Shown here: positions 26,203-34,536 of the stretch, one piece after another
How positions within the stretch are numbered: position 1 is the stretch's first letter
Layout: each line of letters starts with the position of its first letter
Assembly: GCF_042665095.1 (NCBI RefSeq)
Contig: NZ_JBHTBV010000002.1
Strand: one strand, 5' to 3'
DNA length: 64,000 bases
Source: Gordonibacter pamelaeae
GTDB taxonomy: Bacteria > Actinomycetota > Coriobacteriia > Coriobacteriales > Eggerthellaceae
Made by a program: the position numbers and the translations under genes
The notes under the pieces: model-generated
Told to the model about the DNA's origin: nothing
Seen by the model: the letters and a program-made list of their open reading frames with translations, nothing else
Databases searched by the model: none

Positions 26203-27132
26203 TTGGATATCAGCGCCTTCAACGAGTTCGTCGAGCTGGCCAAGAGGCTGAACATCACGGAAACAGCCCGCATGCTCAACATGTCCCAGCCAACGCTGAG
26301 CAAGCACATCATCTCGTTCGAGAAGGAACTGCGCTTGTCGCTGTTCGAGCGGACGGGATCTGCCATGCGCCTCACCGAGGCCGGCAATGCGCTGCTCCCC
26401 TTTGCATACAAGATCCTCGATGCGCAGAGCATGTTCTACGAGGAGGCACGCCGCATAAAGAGCGAGGCGCCGGCACGCCTTTCCGTGACGGGACTCACCG
26501 ACGAGACGGTCGTGATGGCCCTGCTCGGACGCTTCATCACCTCTGCGGAAAGCGAGTACGGCACCGGCTTCATCCAGGTTCGAAGCTGCCACCATAAACG
26601 GCCCATCGACTTCGTCAAGGCCGGCTCCATCGACGTCGCCTTCGATTACTTCGAACCCAGCGAGCTCGATGACGACACCGTGGGGGCCGTGATCGTGGGC
26701 CGTTGCCCATGGGCCGCCATCGTCGACGCCGGCCACCCCTTCGCAAACCGCGCATCCATCGACATCGAGGATCTTCGCCACGAGACGCTGGTCAGGATAG
26801 AGGGCGCGCACGTCAGCGAGGCATGGCGGTTTATCGAGCGGGCCTGCCTGCTCAACGGGTTCGCACCGAAAACACGGCGAAGGTACTCCATGCGCCTGAC
26901 CGATCTTCTCACGCTCTCGTCGACCATCGGCAACGACGTGCTCATCGCCGGGGTCAACTTCGTGAAGCGCATCGAAGCGGGGCTCCCCTCGTCATGCCGC
27001 GTGATCGAGCTCACCGGCGAGGCGACCTCGTTTCCCCTTTCGGCCCTGTACCACATAGGGAACCTCAACCCGGCGCTCGATCGCTTCATCGACTTCATGG
27101 AAGCCGACCTTGCCGAGCGCGAACACTGTTAG
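26203..27132 (+). CDS. LysR-family regulator
   Basis: This 309-residue protein has the N-terminal winged helix of LysR proteins (FNEFVELAKRLNITETARML, then SQPTLSKHIISFEKELRLSLF) and a substrate-binding domain of periplasmic-protein type after residue 90. The TTG at 26203 gives a standard LysR N-terminus (DISAFNEFVELA); earlier TTG/GTG codons in frame would add up to 12 residues. It is divergent from the molybdoenzyme cluster and is the obvious candidate to sense its substrate. Confidence 0.87.
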   Translation: MDISAFNEFVELAKRLNITETARMLNMSQPTLSKHIISFEKELRLSLFERTGSAMRLTEAGNALLPFAYKILDAQSMFYEEARRIKSEAPARLSVTGLTDETVVMALLGRFITSAESEYGTGFIQVRSCHHKRPIDFVKAGSIDVAFDYFEPSELDDDTVGAVIVGRCPWAAIVDAGHPFANRASIDIEDLRHETLVRIEGAHVSEAWRFIERACLLNGFAPKTRRRYSMRLTDLLTLSSTIGNDVLIAGVNFVKRIEAGLPSSCRVIELTGEATSFPLSALYHIGNLNPALDRFIDFMEADLAEREHC

Positions 27133-27140
27133 GAATCGCC

Positions 27141-27377
27141 ATGCCCTGCTACCCGTGCAACCACTGCAACAAATGCGGGATATTCTCCCTCAAACTTGAG
27201 CTCACCTGCTCCTCATGCGGCGAACCCGTCAAGCCAGGCGCAGCCGCGTGCCCTTCGTGCCATGAACCCTATTTGCACAACATGAGGCGCGGGGCTATCG
27301 GCAAGCCACAGGGAGCATCCGACTATTACACGGCCCAGGAAGCGCTCCGCGCGAATGGCGAAAGCCGAGCACTATGA
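27141..27377 (+). CDS. Small double zinc-ribbon protein
   Basis: This 78-residue peptide begins MPCYPCNHCNKCG and contains CSSCGEPVKPGAAACPSCHEPY, which makes two or three CxxC pairs in the first 45 residues. A polar tail follows. AGGAATCGCC precedes the ATG, 8 bp after the LysR stop, so it is co-transcribed with the regulator. The family is not recognised; it may bind zinc or protect metal cofactors. Confidence 0.65.
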   Translation: MPCYPCNHCNKCGIFSLKLELTCSSCGEPVKPGAAACPSCHEPYLHNMRRGAIGKPQGASDYYTAQEALRANGESRAL

Positions 27378-27378
27378 C

Positions 27379-27413
27379 AAGGGGCGCGCCGTTGCGATAA
27401 CGGCGCGCCCCTT
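27379..27413. terminator. Terminator, 15-bp perfect stem
   Basis: AAGGGGCGCGCCGTT (27379-27393) and AACGGCGCGCCCCTT (27399-27413) pair perfectly around a 5-nt loop, right after the zinc-ribbon gene and before a convergent gene. It can work in both directions. Confidence 0.8.
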
Positions 27414-27439
27414 GCTCTAAAGATCCAACAGCCAGATTC

Positions 27440-27679
27440 TCACATCCGGCGTTCGCGGTAATCGGCAAGCGCCCTCTCGACAATCTCCTTGTTCATGCAA
27501 ACCGTCCACGTGGGCTCCGAAACGCTTTGCTGGACGGCCATGCCCTCCACACCGAGGAGCACCTGGGGCTCGCCGTTCGTTTCAGTCACCTTTACCTGCG
27601 CCTTCATGGCCCCAGGCTCGAATACGTAGTGGTCGATGCCCGTCGCCTCGTCGTACACGTGCTCCGATACCGTCAGCAT
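27440..27679 (-). CDS. Hypothetical 79-residue protein
   Basis: The protein begins MLTVSEHVYDEATGIDHYVF and has AGGAGGAG before its ATG. It is soluble, acidic in the first half and beta-rich (AMKAQVKVTETNGEPQVLLG), and ends in a basic helix (RALADYRERRM). No family is recognised. It stands alone between two strong terminators. Confidence 0.65.
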   Translation of the reverse strand: MLTVSEHVYDEATGIDHYVFEPGAMKAQVKVTETNGEPQVLLGVEGMAVQQSVSEPTWTVCMNKEIVERALADYRERRM

Positions 27680-27792
27680 GTTCTCCTCCTGTCGATCGCC
27701 GCCTACTTGACGTTGCTCGCAGTGTAGGTTCTGACCAGCGCATAGGGGAAATGCGGTTTTGCCGAACGCTCTATGCCGTGGCGGCATACCCC

Positions 27793-27836
27793 GCAACGAA
27801 GCGACGGCGGCCCTCCGGCCGCCGTCGCTTCGTTGC
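27793..27836. terminator. Terminator, 20-bp perfect stem
   Basis: A 20-bp perfect stem (27793-27812 with 27817-27836) has a 4-nt CTCC loop and the core GAAGCGACGGCGG. It lies 18 bp beyond the stop codon of the leftward aminotransferase gene. Confidence 0.85.
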
Positions 27837-27854
27837 GCGCGAAGTTGGGAGCCC

Positions 27855-29036
27855 CTACCCCCGGTACTCCTCCATGAGCGCCTTGAACGCGGGCATCGAG
27901 CGCTCGATGGTGGCGCGCGAAACGCAGTAGCTCACGCGCACCCAGCCGGGAACGCCGAAGCTGTCGGAGGGCACCAGCAGGAGCTCATGGGCCTTCGCGC
28001 GGTCGCTGAACGCCTGGGCGTCGTCCTCAAGCGCGCGCACCCACAGGTAGAACGCGCCGTCGGGCTCCACGAACTCGTAGCCCAGCGCGCCCAGGCCCTC
28101 GGTAAGCAGGCGGCGGTTCTCGGCGTAGGACGCCACGTCGCTCGGCTCGTCGATACAGGCGGCAATCACGCGCTGGAACAGCACCGGCGCGCAGATGAAC
28201 CCGAGCGCGCGTCCCGCGCCTGCCACAGCCGTGGACACCTCGGCCGCATCGTCCATGAGGTCGGACACGTAGATATAGCCGATACGCTCGCCCGGCAACG
28301 AGAACGACTTCGAGTACGAGTAGCATACGATGGTGCGCGGCCACACGCACGGCACGTAGGGAACCTCGGCGCCGTAGGTGATCTCTCGGTACGGCTCGTC
28401 GCTGATGACGTAGATCTTGCGTCCCAGCTCGGCCTCCTTGCGCGCCAGCAGCGCGGCGAGGGCCTCCAGGTTCTCGCGCGTGTACACGGCGCCCACCGGG
28501 TTGTTCGGCGAGTTGATGATGACGGCGGCCGTCGCGGGCCCGATGGCCGCGTCCAGCGCATCGATGTCAAGCTGGAAGTCGGGCACATGCGCCGGCACTT
28601 CCACGCGCGTGCAGCCGGCGGTCTCTATCCACACCTGGTACTCGGGGAAGAACGGCGCGATGACGACCACCTCGTCGCCCGGCTCCGTGACGGCGCAGAT
28701 GGAGATGGCCAGGCCCGCCGCGGCACCCGCCGTCAGGTACACCTGGTCGGGCGAGGCCGGCACGTCGAAGCGGCGGCGGATATGGTCGGCCACCGCGGCC
28801 CGCACGCGCGGGTCGCCAGCCGCCGGCGAGTAGCCGTGCAGCGCGCTCGGCTCCTCCTCCATGAGCTCGAGCACCGCCTGCTTCACGGCGTCGGGCGCGG
28901 GCACGCTGGGGTTCCCGATGCTGAAGTCGAACACGCTGTCGGCGCCGATCTCCGCCTTGCGCGCCATGCCGTACGCGAACAGCTCGCGAATCGCGCTCGG
29001 CTCCGCTCCCAGCCCGTACATTCTCTCGTTCACCAT
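27855..29036 (-). CDS. Class I/II aminotransferase
   Basis: This 393-residue PLP-dependent aminotransferase of the AspC/AlaA fold I group has the Schiff-base K243 in SYSKSFSLPGERIGY, with R251 as the phosphate or carboxylate contact. It also has NSPNNPVGAVY (about 175-185) and ISDEPYREI with the PLP-binding D213 and Y216. The start is ambiguous: ATG 29036, or a GTG three codons upstream that has GAGGA just before it. It is monocistronic. The substrate pair is not readable; aspartate, alanine or aromatic amino acids are all possible. Confidence 0.88.
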   Translation of the reverse strand: MVNERMYGLGAEPSAIRELFAYGMARKAEIGADSVFDFSIGNPSVPAPDAVKQAVLELMEEEPSALHGYSPAAGDPRVRAAVADHIRRRFDVPASPDQVYLTAGAAAGLAISICAVTEPGDEVVVIAPFFPEYQVWIETAGCTRVEVPAHVPDFQLDIDALDAAIGPATAAVIINSPNNPVGAVYTRENLEALAALLARKEAELGRKIYVISDEPYREITYGAEVPYVPCVWPRTIVCYSYSKSFSLPGERIGYIYVSDLMDDAAEVSTAVAGAGRALGFICAPVLFQRVIAACIDEPSDVASYAENRRLLTEGLGALGYEFVEPDGAFYLWVRALEDDAQAFSDRAKAHELLLVPSDSFGVPGWVRVSYCVSRATIERSMPAFKALMEEYRG

Positions 29037-29247
29037 GTGCACCACGTCCTCGTCTTCCCGCCTGCTTTAGATGATGAACAGGGTAGCACAACGGGCAGCG
29101 CGCCGGGCCAACGACGCACGCGCCGCCCGGCCGAGGGCACGCATGCCCGGCCACGCTTCCGTCCGGCGCGGCCGGGCATGCGCGCTCGTTCGCATCTTCG
29201 GAACAGTTTGCCCGAACCCCTTGCACCCCCGCGGGCGAAGGCTCATA

Positions 29248-29262
29248 ATGAACGTCGTTCAT
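29248..29262. promoter_or_regulatory. 15-bp palindrome upstream of DUF2871 gene
   Basis: ATGAACGTCGTTCAT is a perfect inverted repeat with 7-bp arms about one base, 24 bp before the start codon at 29287. The size and position suit a MarR- or TetR-type operator. Confidence 0.5.
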
Positions 29263-29286
29263 ATATTGTTATTCGAAAGGAAACAT

Positions 29287-29718
29287 ATGAAGCGCCTCAT
29301 CAACACCGCCCTCGTCTACCTCATTGCCGGCGCGGCCGCCGGCGTGTTCTTCCGCGAGTTCACGAAGCTCTCCGGCTTCTCCGGGCAGACCGTGCTCGGG
29401 TTCATGCACCCGCATCTGCTGGCGCTCGGGTTCCTGGTGTTCCTCATTGCCACGCTGTTCGCCCTCGCCAGCGATTTCACGGGCGACCGGCTGTTCAAGC
29501 CGTTCTTCATCGTGTACAACATCGGGGTGGCCGTCACGGCCGGCATGATGCTCGTGCGCAGAGTGGCGCAGGTCACGGGCACGGTGCTGCCGCTGCCCGA
29601 CGCGGCGCTCTCGGGCATCGCGGGCATCGGGCACATCATGGTGGGCGTGGGGCTGGTGCTGCTCGTGATCATGTTCAAGCGGGTCGTCGACCGCAAGGCG
29701 GCCGCTGCGCGCGCCTAG
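29287..29718 (+). CDS. DUF2871 membrane protein
   Basis: This 143-residue protein has four transmembrane helices, with FMHPHLLALGF in helix 2 as a typical DUF2871 feature (the histidines may bind a cofactor or metal). GAAAGGA lies before the ATG. The family is common in Firmicutes and Actinobacteria and has no known function. It is transcribed alone behind a palindromic operator candidate and is convergent with the uspA gene. Confidence 0.8.
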   Translation: MKRLINTALVYLIAGAAAGVFFREFTKLSGFSGQTVLGFMHPHLLALGFLVFLIATLFALASDFTGDRLFKPFFIVYNIGVAVTAGMMLVRRVAQVTGTVLPLPDAALSGIAGIGHIMVGVGLVLLVIMFKRVVDRKAAAARA

Positions 29719-29774
29719 CGCGCACCGCGGCGCAAAACAAGGGGAACCCAGGCCGGAACCGACCTGGATGAAGC

Positions 29775-30215
29775 TCACGCCTGCTTGACCACCAGGACGT
29801 CGCAGCGCAGGTTGCGGATGAGGTAGGTGGACACGCTGCCCACGAACACGTACTTGATGTTGGAGAGCCCGCGCTCGCCGCACACGACCAAGTCGGGCGC
29901 GAAGGGCTCGATGAGCTGCTCGGCCAGCGTCTCGGCCACGCGGCCTGCACGAACCCGCACCTCGACGGACGGGATGGCGGGATTGTCGCGCACCGCGCGG
30001 AGCTCGTCGGCAAGCTCGTCCTCGATGCGCGCGACGCCTTCCGCGCACAGGGCGTCGAAGTCGGCCCCGTTCGCCTCGTTGGGAACCGAGTCGATCACGT
30101 GGCCGAACAAAAGCCGTGCCCCGTTGTCGGCCGCGAGCGCCGCAGCCCGCTGGGCCACCGCCTCCTGCGTGGATGCGCCGTCGAGTGCTGCGAAGATGCG
30201 TTGGTACTGCGCCAT
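29775..30215 (-). CDS. Universal stress protein (UspA family)
   Basis: This 146-residue single-domain Usp begins QRIFAALDGASTQEAV and carries the ATP-binding type motif GERGLSNIKYVFVGSVS near residues 115-131. Such proteins are made under starvation or redox stress and bind nucleotides. GGCAAGGAG precedes the ATG. It is monocistronic; the 294-bp gap upstream holds a terminator for the next gene and otherwise nothing that I recognise. Confidence 0.9.
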   Translation of the reverse strand: MAQYQRIFAALDGASTQEAVAQRAAALAADNGARLLFGHVIDSVPNEANGADFDALCAEGVARIEDELADELRAVRDNPAIPSVEVRVRAGRVAETLAEQLIEPFAPDLVVCGERGLSNIKYVFVGSVSTYLIRNLRCDVLVVKQA

Positions 30216-30447
30216 AAGATGCTCCTTGCCTCGCCCTGCCCCTATTGTACCGGTTCCAAGGCGCGCCCGTGAACCCCCGGCGCGCGCCGTTTCGGCAACG
30301 GAACCGCTGGCTGGCTGCCGCGGCGCCCAGCGCGCTGCGCGTCGCCTGCGGGCACGGTGAACGGTCGCGATAGCCAGACGCAGCAGAGGGTATGACGAGC
30401 GGTCGCAGCAGAGGGCGCGGGGGCGACGTGAGCCTTGCAACAAGAAA

Positions 30448-30476
30448 GGGGCCGACGCGCGTTCAGCGTCGACCCC
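30448..30476. terminator. Terminator after marR-type gene
   Basis: GGGG-x2-GACGC (30448-30458) pairs with GCGTC-x2-CCCC (30466-30476), leaving a 7-nt loop, 33 bp beyond the stop codon of the leftward MarR gene. Confidence 0.6.
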
Positions 30477-30509
30477 CTCCAAAAGCATCCGGTACGCGTA
30501 GTCGGCAGG

Positions 30510-30980
30510 CTAGCAGCAGTGGCAGCTGTGCGCCTTGCGGCCCTTTTTCTTGCCGTTGATACCCTTGTCCTTGCAGGACAGGATGAGCTTCTCGGTGAGG
30601 GCGTTCAGCTGGGCCACCTCGTCCGCAGACAGGCAGTCGAGGATGCTCTCGGCCGTCTTGTCGTTGGCGGCCACGCGCTTCTCGGCCACCTTGCGGCCCT
30701 CGTCGGTCAGCTTCACGGCGTAGGTGTGCTTCGCATCGCAATCCTCGATGGTCACGTAGCCGTTGCGCTCGGCCTTCTTCACGATGCCCTTGAGGTCGCT
30801 GCGGTCCATGCCCATGGTCTTCACCAGCTCGCGCTGCGTGGTGCCGTCGTTCGCCAGCAAGGCGTTCAGCAGGGCGCCCTGGCCGCGCTTGTAGCTTTTC
30901 GGGCCGTTCTTGTGGAACGCGAGGCGCGTGAGCTTGCTGGCCTTCTTCAGCTGCGCCAAAGTCTTGGTTGCTTCGGTCAT
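30510..30980 (-). CDS. MarR-like winged-helix regulator with Cys-rich tail
   Basis: This 156-residue protein has a MarR-type winged helix: QGALLNALLANDGTTQRELV, then MGMDRSDLKGIVKKAERNGYVTIED, and a DxKxTYAVKLTDEG wing. The C-terminus is odd: a basic stretch (KKKGRKAH) followed by SCHCC. The two or three terminal cysteines could sense redox state or bind metal. Two palindromes upstream (31073-31085 and 31114-31135) are candidate operators. The target genes are not clear; it stands alone between terminators. Confidence 0.83.
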   Translation of the reverse strand: MTEATKTLAQLKKASKLTRLAFHKNGPKSYKRGQGALLNALLANDGTTQRELVKTMGMDRSDLKGIVKKAERNGYVTIEDCDAKHTYAVKLTDEGRKVAEKRVAANDKTAESILDCLSADEVAQLNALTEKLILSCKDKGINGKKKGRKAHSCHCC

Positions 30981-31072
30981 GAGGGGTTCCTTCTTCCGGT
31001 TCTTCGTCTCTCTCGTCGGTTGACGTTGACACTATAGCCCTGTTCCCCGCATGCAACCTGTTATTCACATAA

Positions 31073-31135
31073 TGTTCAAAGAACAATAGTTATACGAGGT
31101 GAATACGCATAAGTATATTATTCATGAATAATATA
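31073..31135. promoter_or_regulatory. Two palindromes in AT-rich region upstream of marR-type gene
   Basis: TGTTCAAAGAACA (31073-31085) is an inverted repeat with 5-bp arms. At 31114-31135 lies a perfect 22-bp palindrome with centre ATTATTCATGAATAAT. The segment is much more AT-rich than its surroundings. Both lie 90-155 bp upstream of the MarR start codon and suit autoregulation. Confidence 0.55.
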
Positions 31136-31231
31136 ACGAAAGATGATTCATACCCTAGCTAGCGAAAAAGCAAGCCAAGCGCTCCCCCGTCCGCCCAAAA
31201 GGGAGCCCGTCGGCCCAGAGCCACAGCGAGC

Positions 31232-31945
31232 CTACGACGTCACCAACAGCACCATGCCGATGAACAGCAGCAGGACGTAGGTGAGCTTCAGGAACTTCTC
31301 CTGGCTGATCTTCTTCTGCAGCTTGCTGCCCAGCACGGTGGCCACGACGGCCAGCGGGATGCACATGACGATGATCTGCACGACGTCGCCCGTGAAGTGG
31401 CCTTGCTGGAACGCGATGCACGCGTAGATGAAGTTCAGCACCGTCCAGATAAGCGAGAGCGTGATGCGGAACTCCTGCTGGTCGCGCAGCTTCTGCACCG
31501 CGTAGATCACCAGCAGCGCGCCGCCCGACACGAACATGCCCTGGATGAGGCCCGCCAGCGCCAGGATGATCCACAGCGCCCACTCCGGCAGGAACTTCTG
31601 ACGGGTGAAGATGAGGTTCTTCGCGCCGATGAACACGATCACGGCACCGTAGATCTTCAGCAGCACGTGCAGCGGCATGAGCGTGTCCAGCCAGATGCCC
31701 ACCACCATGAACACGATCATGACGGCGATGATCTTGCCGAACTCACGCCAGTTCACGTGCTTGATGTTCAGCACGGCCAAAAGGCCGCACGCGAAGAAGC
31801 CCATCGCGTTCAGGATGGACACGGTGGGGCTCAACCCCAGGAGCGTGGCGCCCACGGGCATGGCGAATATGTTGCCGGCGAAGCCGGTGATGGCCTGGAC
31901 GGTGTAAGCGAAGAAGAACGCCGCAAGAAACAGTGCTTTTTCCAT
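31232..31945 (-). CDS. TauE/SafE-family sulfite or organic-acid exporter
   Basis: This 237-residue membrane protein has eight helices and belongs to the TauE/SafE (DUF81) group, with AITGFAGNIFAMP near residue 20 and the second-half repeat ALAGLIQGMFVSGGALLVIY. Members export sulfite, sulfoacetate or similar anions. It is divergent from the 5-oxoprolinase operon, sharing a 172-bp promoter gap. Only a weak AGGA is seen before the ATG at 31945. Confidence 0.82.
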   Translation of the reverse strand: MEKALFLAAFFFAYTVQAITGFAGNIFAMPVGATLLGLSPTVSILNAMGFFACGLLAVLNIKHVNWREFGKIIAVMIVFMVVGIWLDTLMPLHVLLKIYGAVIVFIGAKNLIFTRQKFLPEWALWIILALAGLIQGMFVSGGALLVIYAVQKLRDQQEFRITLSLIWTVLNFIYACIAFQQGHFTGDVVQIIVMCIPLAVVATVLGSKLQKKISQEKFLKLTYVLLLFIGMVLLVTS

Positions 31946-31947
31946 AT

Positions 31948-31990
31948 ATGCTACAATCCTATCGAGATAACCAATATATAAGTGTAGCAT
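31948..31990. promoter_or_regulatory. Inverted repeat ATGCTACA / TGTAGCAT in divergent promoter
   Basis: ATGCTACA (31948-31955) and TGTAGCAT (31983-31990) are perfect 8-bp inverted repeats 27 bp apart. They lie between the TauE/SafE gene and the pxp operon in an AT-rich patch. A shared operator for the two divergent units is possible. Confidence 0.4.
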
Positions 31991-32117
31991 TGATGGGCAG
32001 AGCCATCGATGCGTACCGGTGGACGATGCCGGTACCGGGCCCCTGCGGTCGCACGGCGACGCGGCCGAACCCCTGCGATCACGCACCAGCGGCCCAACGG
32101 ACGAGGAACGGAACCAC

Positions 32118-32846
32118 ATGGCGGGATTCAGCATCACCATCGCCGGCGATTCGGCGCTCAACCTGGAGTTCGCTCATTCGATCTCCCCGGAGACGAGCGC
32201 GATGATCCGCCTAGCTGCGGAGAACCTCACCGCCGACCCCATCGAGGGCATCACCGAGCTCGTGCCCACGTTCTGCTCGCTCATGGTGTACTACAACCCC
32301 TTGGTCGTCACGTTCGACGAGCTGTCCGCACGCCTGCGCGGGAAGCTGCGCGACGTGGGCGAGGCCGACCTCTCAGTGCGCAAGATCGTGCAGATACCCG
32401 TGTGCTACGGCGGCGAGTACGGCCCCGACCTGGCCAACGTGGCCGAGCACGCCGGGCTCACCCCGCAGGAGGTCGTGGACATCCACACCGCGCACGATTA
32501 CCTCATTGACATGCTGGGATTCCTGCCCGGCTTCGCCTACCTGGGCGGCCTCGACGAGCGCCTGCACACGCCGCGCCTTGCCACGCCGCGCACGCGCATC
32601 GAGCCGGGCAGCGTCGGGATAGGCGGCGCGCAGACGGGCATCTACCCGCTGGCCTCACCCGGCGGCTGGCAGATCATCGGCCGCACGCCGCTGCGCCCCT
32701 ACGACCCGGACCGCGCCGAGCCCATCCTGTACGCGGCCGGCGAGTACCTGCGCTTCGTGCCCATCACGACCGACGAGTACGCCGCCATCGAGCAGCAGCT
32801 GGCCGCGAGCACCTACGAGTACCAGATCTTCGTGGAGGACGAATAA
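32118..32846 (+). CDS. pxpB: 5-oxoprolinase subunit B (KipI-like)
   Basis: This 242-residue protein with the KipI/AHS1 domain forms the ATP-dependent 5-oxoprolinase with PxpA and PxpC, opening 5-oxo-L-proline to glutamate. Family hallmarks are IPVCYGGEYGPDLANVA and LGFLPGFAYLGGLDERL, and the end-domain PGSVGIGGAQTGIYP. The ATG at 32118 has GAGGAA nearby. The pxpC gene begins 2 bp after its stop, so translation is coupled. Confidence 0.93.
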   Translation: MAGFSITIAGDSALNLEFAHSISPETSAMIRLAAENLTADPIEGITELVPTFCSLMVYYNPLVVTFDELSARLRGKLRDVGEADLSVRKIVQIPVCYGGEYGPDLANVAEHAGLTPQEVVDIHTAHDYLIDMLGFLPGFAYLGGLDERLHTPRLATPRTRIEPGSVGIGGAQTGIYPLASPGGWQIIGRTPLRPYDPDRAEPILYAAGEYLRFVPITTDEYAAIEQQLAASTYEYQIFVEDE

Positions 32847-32847
32847 C

Positions 32848-34032
32848 ATGGGCCTCGTCGTCAGAAAACCCGGCGTGTACACGTCGATCCAGGACAACGG
32901 CCGCTTCGGTTACCAGGGCAGCGGCTTCTCCACGAACGGCGTCATGGACCACCGGGCCTACACGATAGCGAACCTGCTGGTAGAGAACGAGCCGAACGCG
33001 CCGGTGCTTGAGTTTGCGCTGGCCGGGCCTATGCTGCGCTTCACCACGAAGACGATCATCGCCCTCACGGGCGCCGACTTCGGCGCCACCATCGACGGCG
33101 AGCCCGCCCCGCGCTACACCGCCCTCATGGTGAAGCGCGGCTCCATCCTGCGCTTCGGCGCCGCGAAGACGGGCTGCTACGGCTACCTGGCCATCGCAGG
33201 CGGCAGCGTGCGCGTGCCCGAGGTCATGGGCAGCCGTTCCACGAACCTGAAGTGCGAGTTCGGCGGCTGGAAGGGGCGGACGCTCATGACGGGCGACTAC
33301 CTCCCGTTCGTGACGAAGAGCCTGGACTTCCTGCCGAACCTGGGCTCGCACCGCATCGACCCCGACCCGTTCTACGGGTTCGAGGAAGGCGAGGTGCGCG
33401 TGCGCGTGGTACCCGGCCCGCAGGAGGATCTGTTCACCAACCAGGGCATCGAGACCTTCTACGGCCAAACCTACACCACCACCGCGAAGTGCGACCGCAT
33501 GGGATACCGCCTGGACGGCCCGGAGATCGAGACGAGGCACGGGTCGGACATCATATCGGACGGCATCGCGTTCGGCGCCGTGCAGGTGCCCTCGCACGGG
33601 CGGCCCATCATCATGCTGGCCGACCGCCAGACCACGGGCGGCTACGCGAAGATCGGCACCATCGCCACCGTGGACATCCCCAAGCTCGTGCAGCGCCCGC
33701 CGGGCAGCCGCGTGCGCTTCGAGCCCGTGACGGTCCAGCAGGCCCAGGAATTGCTGCGCGCCGAAGCGCGCCAGTTCGAGATGCTGGCGCTGAAAGTGCG
33801 CCGGCCCAGCGCCGACGGCATCTCGCCCCGCCGCACGGCCCGCCGCCTCACGCCCATCTTGGAGCGCCAGGCGGCGAAGACGCAGGCCGACACGCTGTGG
33901 ATCGACCGCGCGAACCGCGCCGAGCGGGTGGGGAGCCGCAACGCGCTGCAGTACGACGAAGCCCCCGACAAGAAGGCGGGCGCCAACGACGCCCCGCAGA
34001 ATGCGAGCCGCGGCAACGGCCGCACCGCCTAG
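32848..34032 (+). CDS. pxpC: 5-oxoprolinase subunit C (KipA-like, AHS2 domain)
   Basis: This 394-residue protein has the AHS2 / biotin-dependent carboxyltransferase-like fold shared with urea amidolyase. It begins VVRKPGVYTSIQDNGRFGYQ and contains NEPNAPVLEFALAGP and the C-terminal DRQTTGGYAKIGTIATVD. It partners PxpB and PxpA. The last 80 residues or so are a charged, Arg-rich extension beyond the usual length (about 310-330). The tail continues to within 22 bp of the accB gene. Confidence 0.92.
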   Translation: MGLVVRKPGVYTSIQDNGRFGYQGSGFSTNGVMDHRAYTIANLLVENEPNAPVLEFALAGPMLRFTTKTIIALTGADFGATIDGEPAPRYTALMVKRGSILRFGAAKTGCYGYLAIAGGSVRVPEVMGSRSTNLKCEFGGWKGRTLMTGDYLPFVTKSLDFLPNLGSHRIDPDPFYGFEEGEVRVRVVPGPQEDLFTNQGIETFYGQTYTTTAKCDRMGYRLDGPEIETRHGSDIISDGIAFGAVQVPSHGRPIIMLADRQTTGGYAKIGTIATVDIPKLVQRPPGSRVRFEPVTVQQAQELLRAEARQFEMLALKVRRPSADGISPRRTARRLTPILERQAAKTQADTLWIDRANRAERVGSRNALQYDEAPDKKAGANDAPQNASRGNGRTA

Positions 34033-34053
34033 AGAAGTGCAAGGAGAAGCGCC

Positions 34054-34521
34054 ATGGACACGAAAGCCATCGAAGAACTCATCGCCATCATGGACAAGGC
34101 CGAGCTCACGGCCCTGCGCGTGGACGACGGCGAGACGAAGATAGAGCTGGAGCGAAGCCACGGCCCGCTCCCGTCGTCGGCCCTGCCGCTCATGGCCGAC
34201 CGGGTGAGCGCGCTTCTGGCCGGCAAGACGGAGAGCCACGAGGCCGCCGCGCTCGAGGACGTGGACAAGGACTCGCTTCTGGTGCGCAGCCCCATGGTGG
34301 GCATGTTCTACCTGTCGCCGAGCCCCGACGAGGACCCGTTCGTCAAGGTAGGCCAGGAGGTGCTGTCGGGCCAGACCATGGCCATCGTGGAGGCCATGAA
34401 GATGATGAACGAGATCACGGCGCCCACCCCCGGCGTAGTGGTGGAGGTGCTGGCCGCCAACGGGACGCAGGTGGAATACGACCAGCCGCTGTTCCGCATC
34501 GCCACCGCCGAAGCGCGCTAG
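34054..34521 (+). CDS. accB: Biotin carboxyl carrier protein
   Basis: This 155-residue protein has a helical N-terminus and a C-terminal biotinyl domain with the biotin-attachment K116 in VEAMKMMNEI. It stands with accC and the pxp genes and has no accA/accD carboxyltransferase beside it. It may therefore feed carboxyl groups to a reaction of the oxoproline pathway rather than fatty acid synthesis, as is common for such clusters in anaerobes. That linkage is inference. Confidence 0.92.
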   Translation: MDTKAIEELIAIMDKAELTALRVDDGETKIELERSHGPLPSSALPLMADRVSALLAGKTESHEAAALEDVDKDSLLVRSPMVGMFYLSPSPDEDPFVKVGQEVLSGQTMAIVEAMKMMNEITAPTPGVVVEVLAANGTQVEYDQPLFRIATAEAR

Positions 34522-34536
34522 GGCGCGGGGGCTGCC

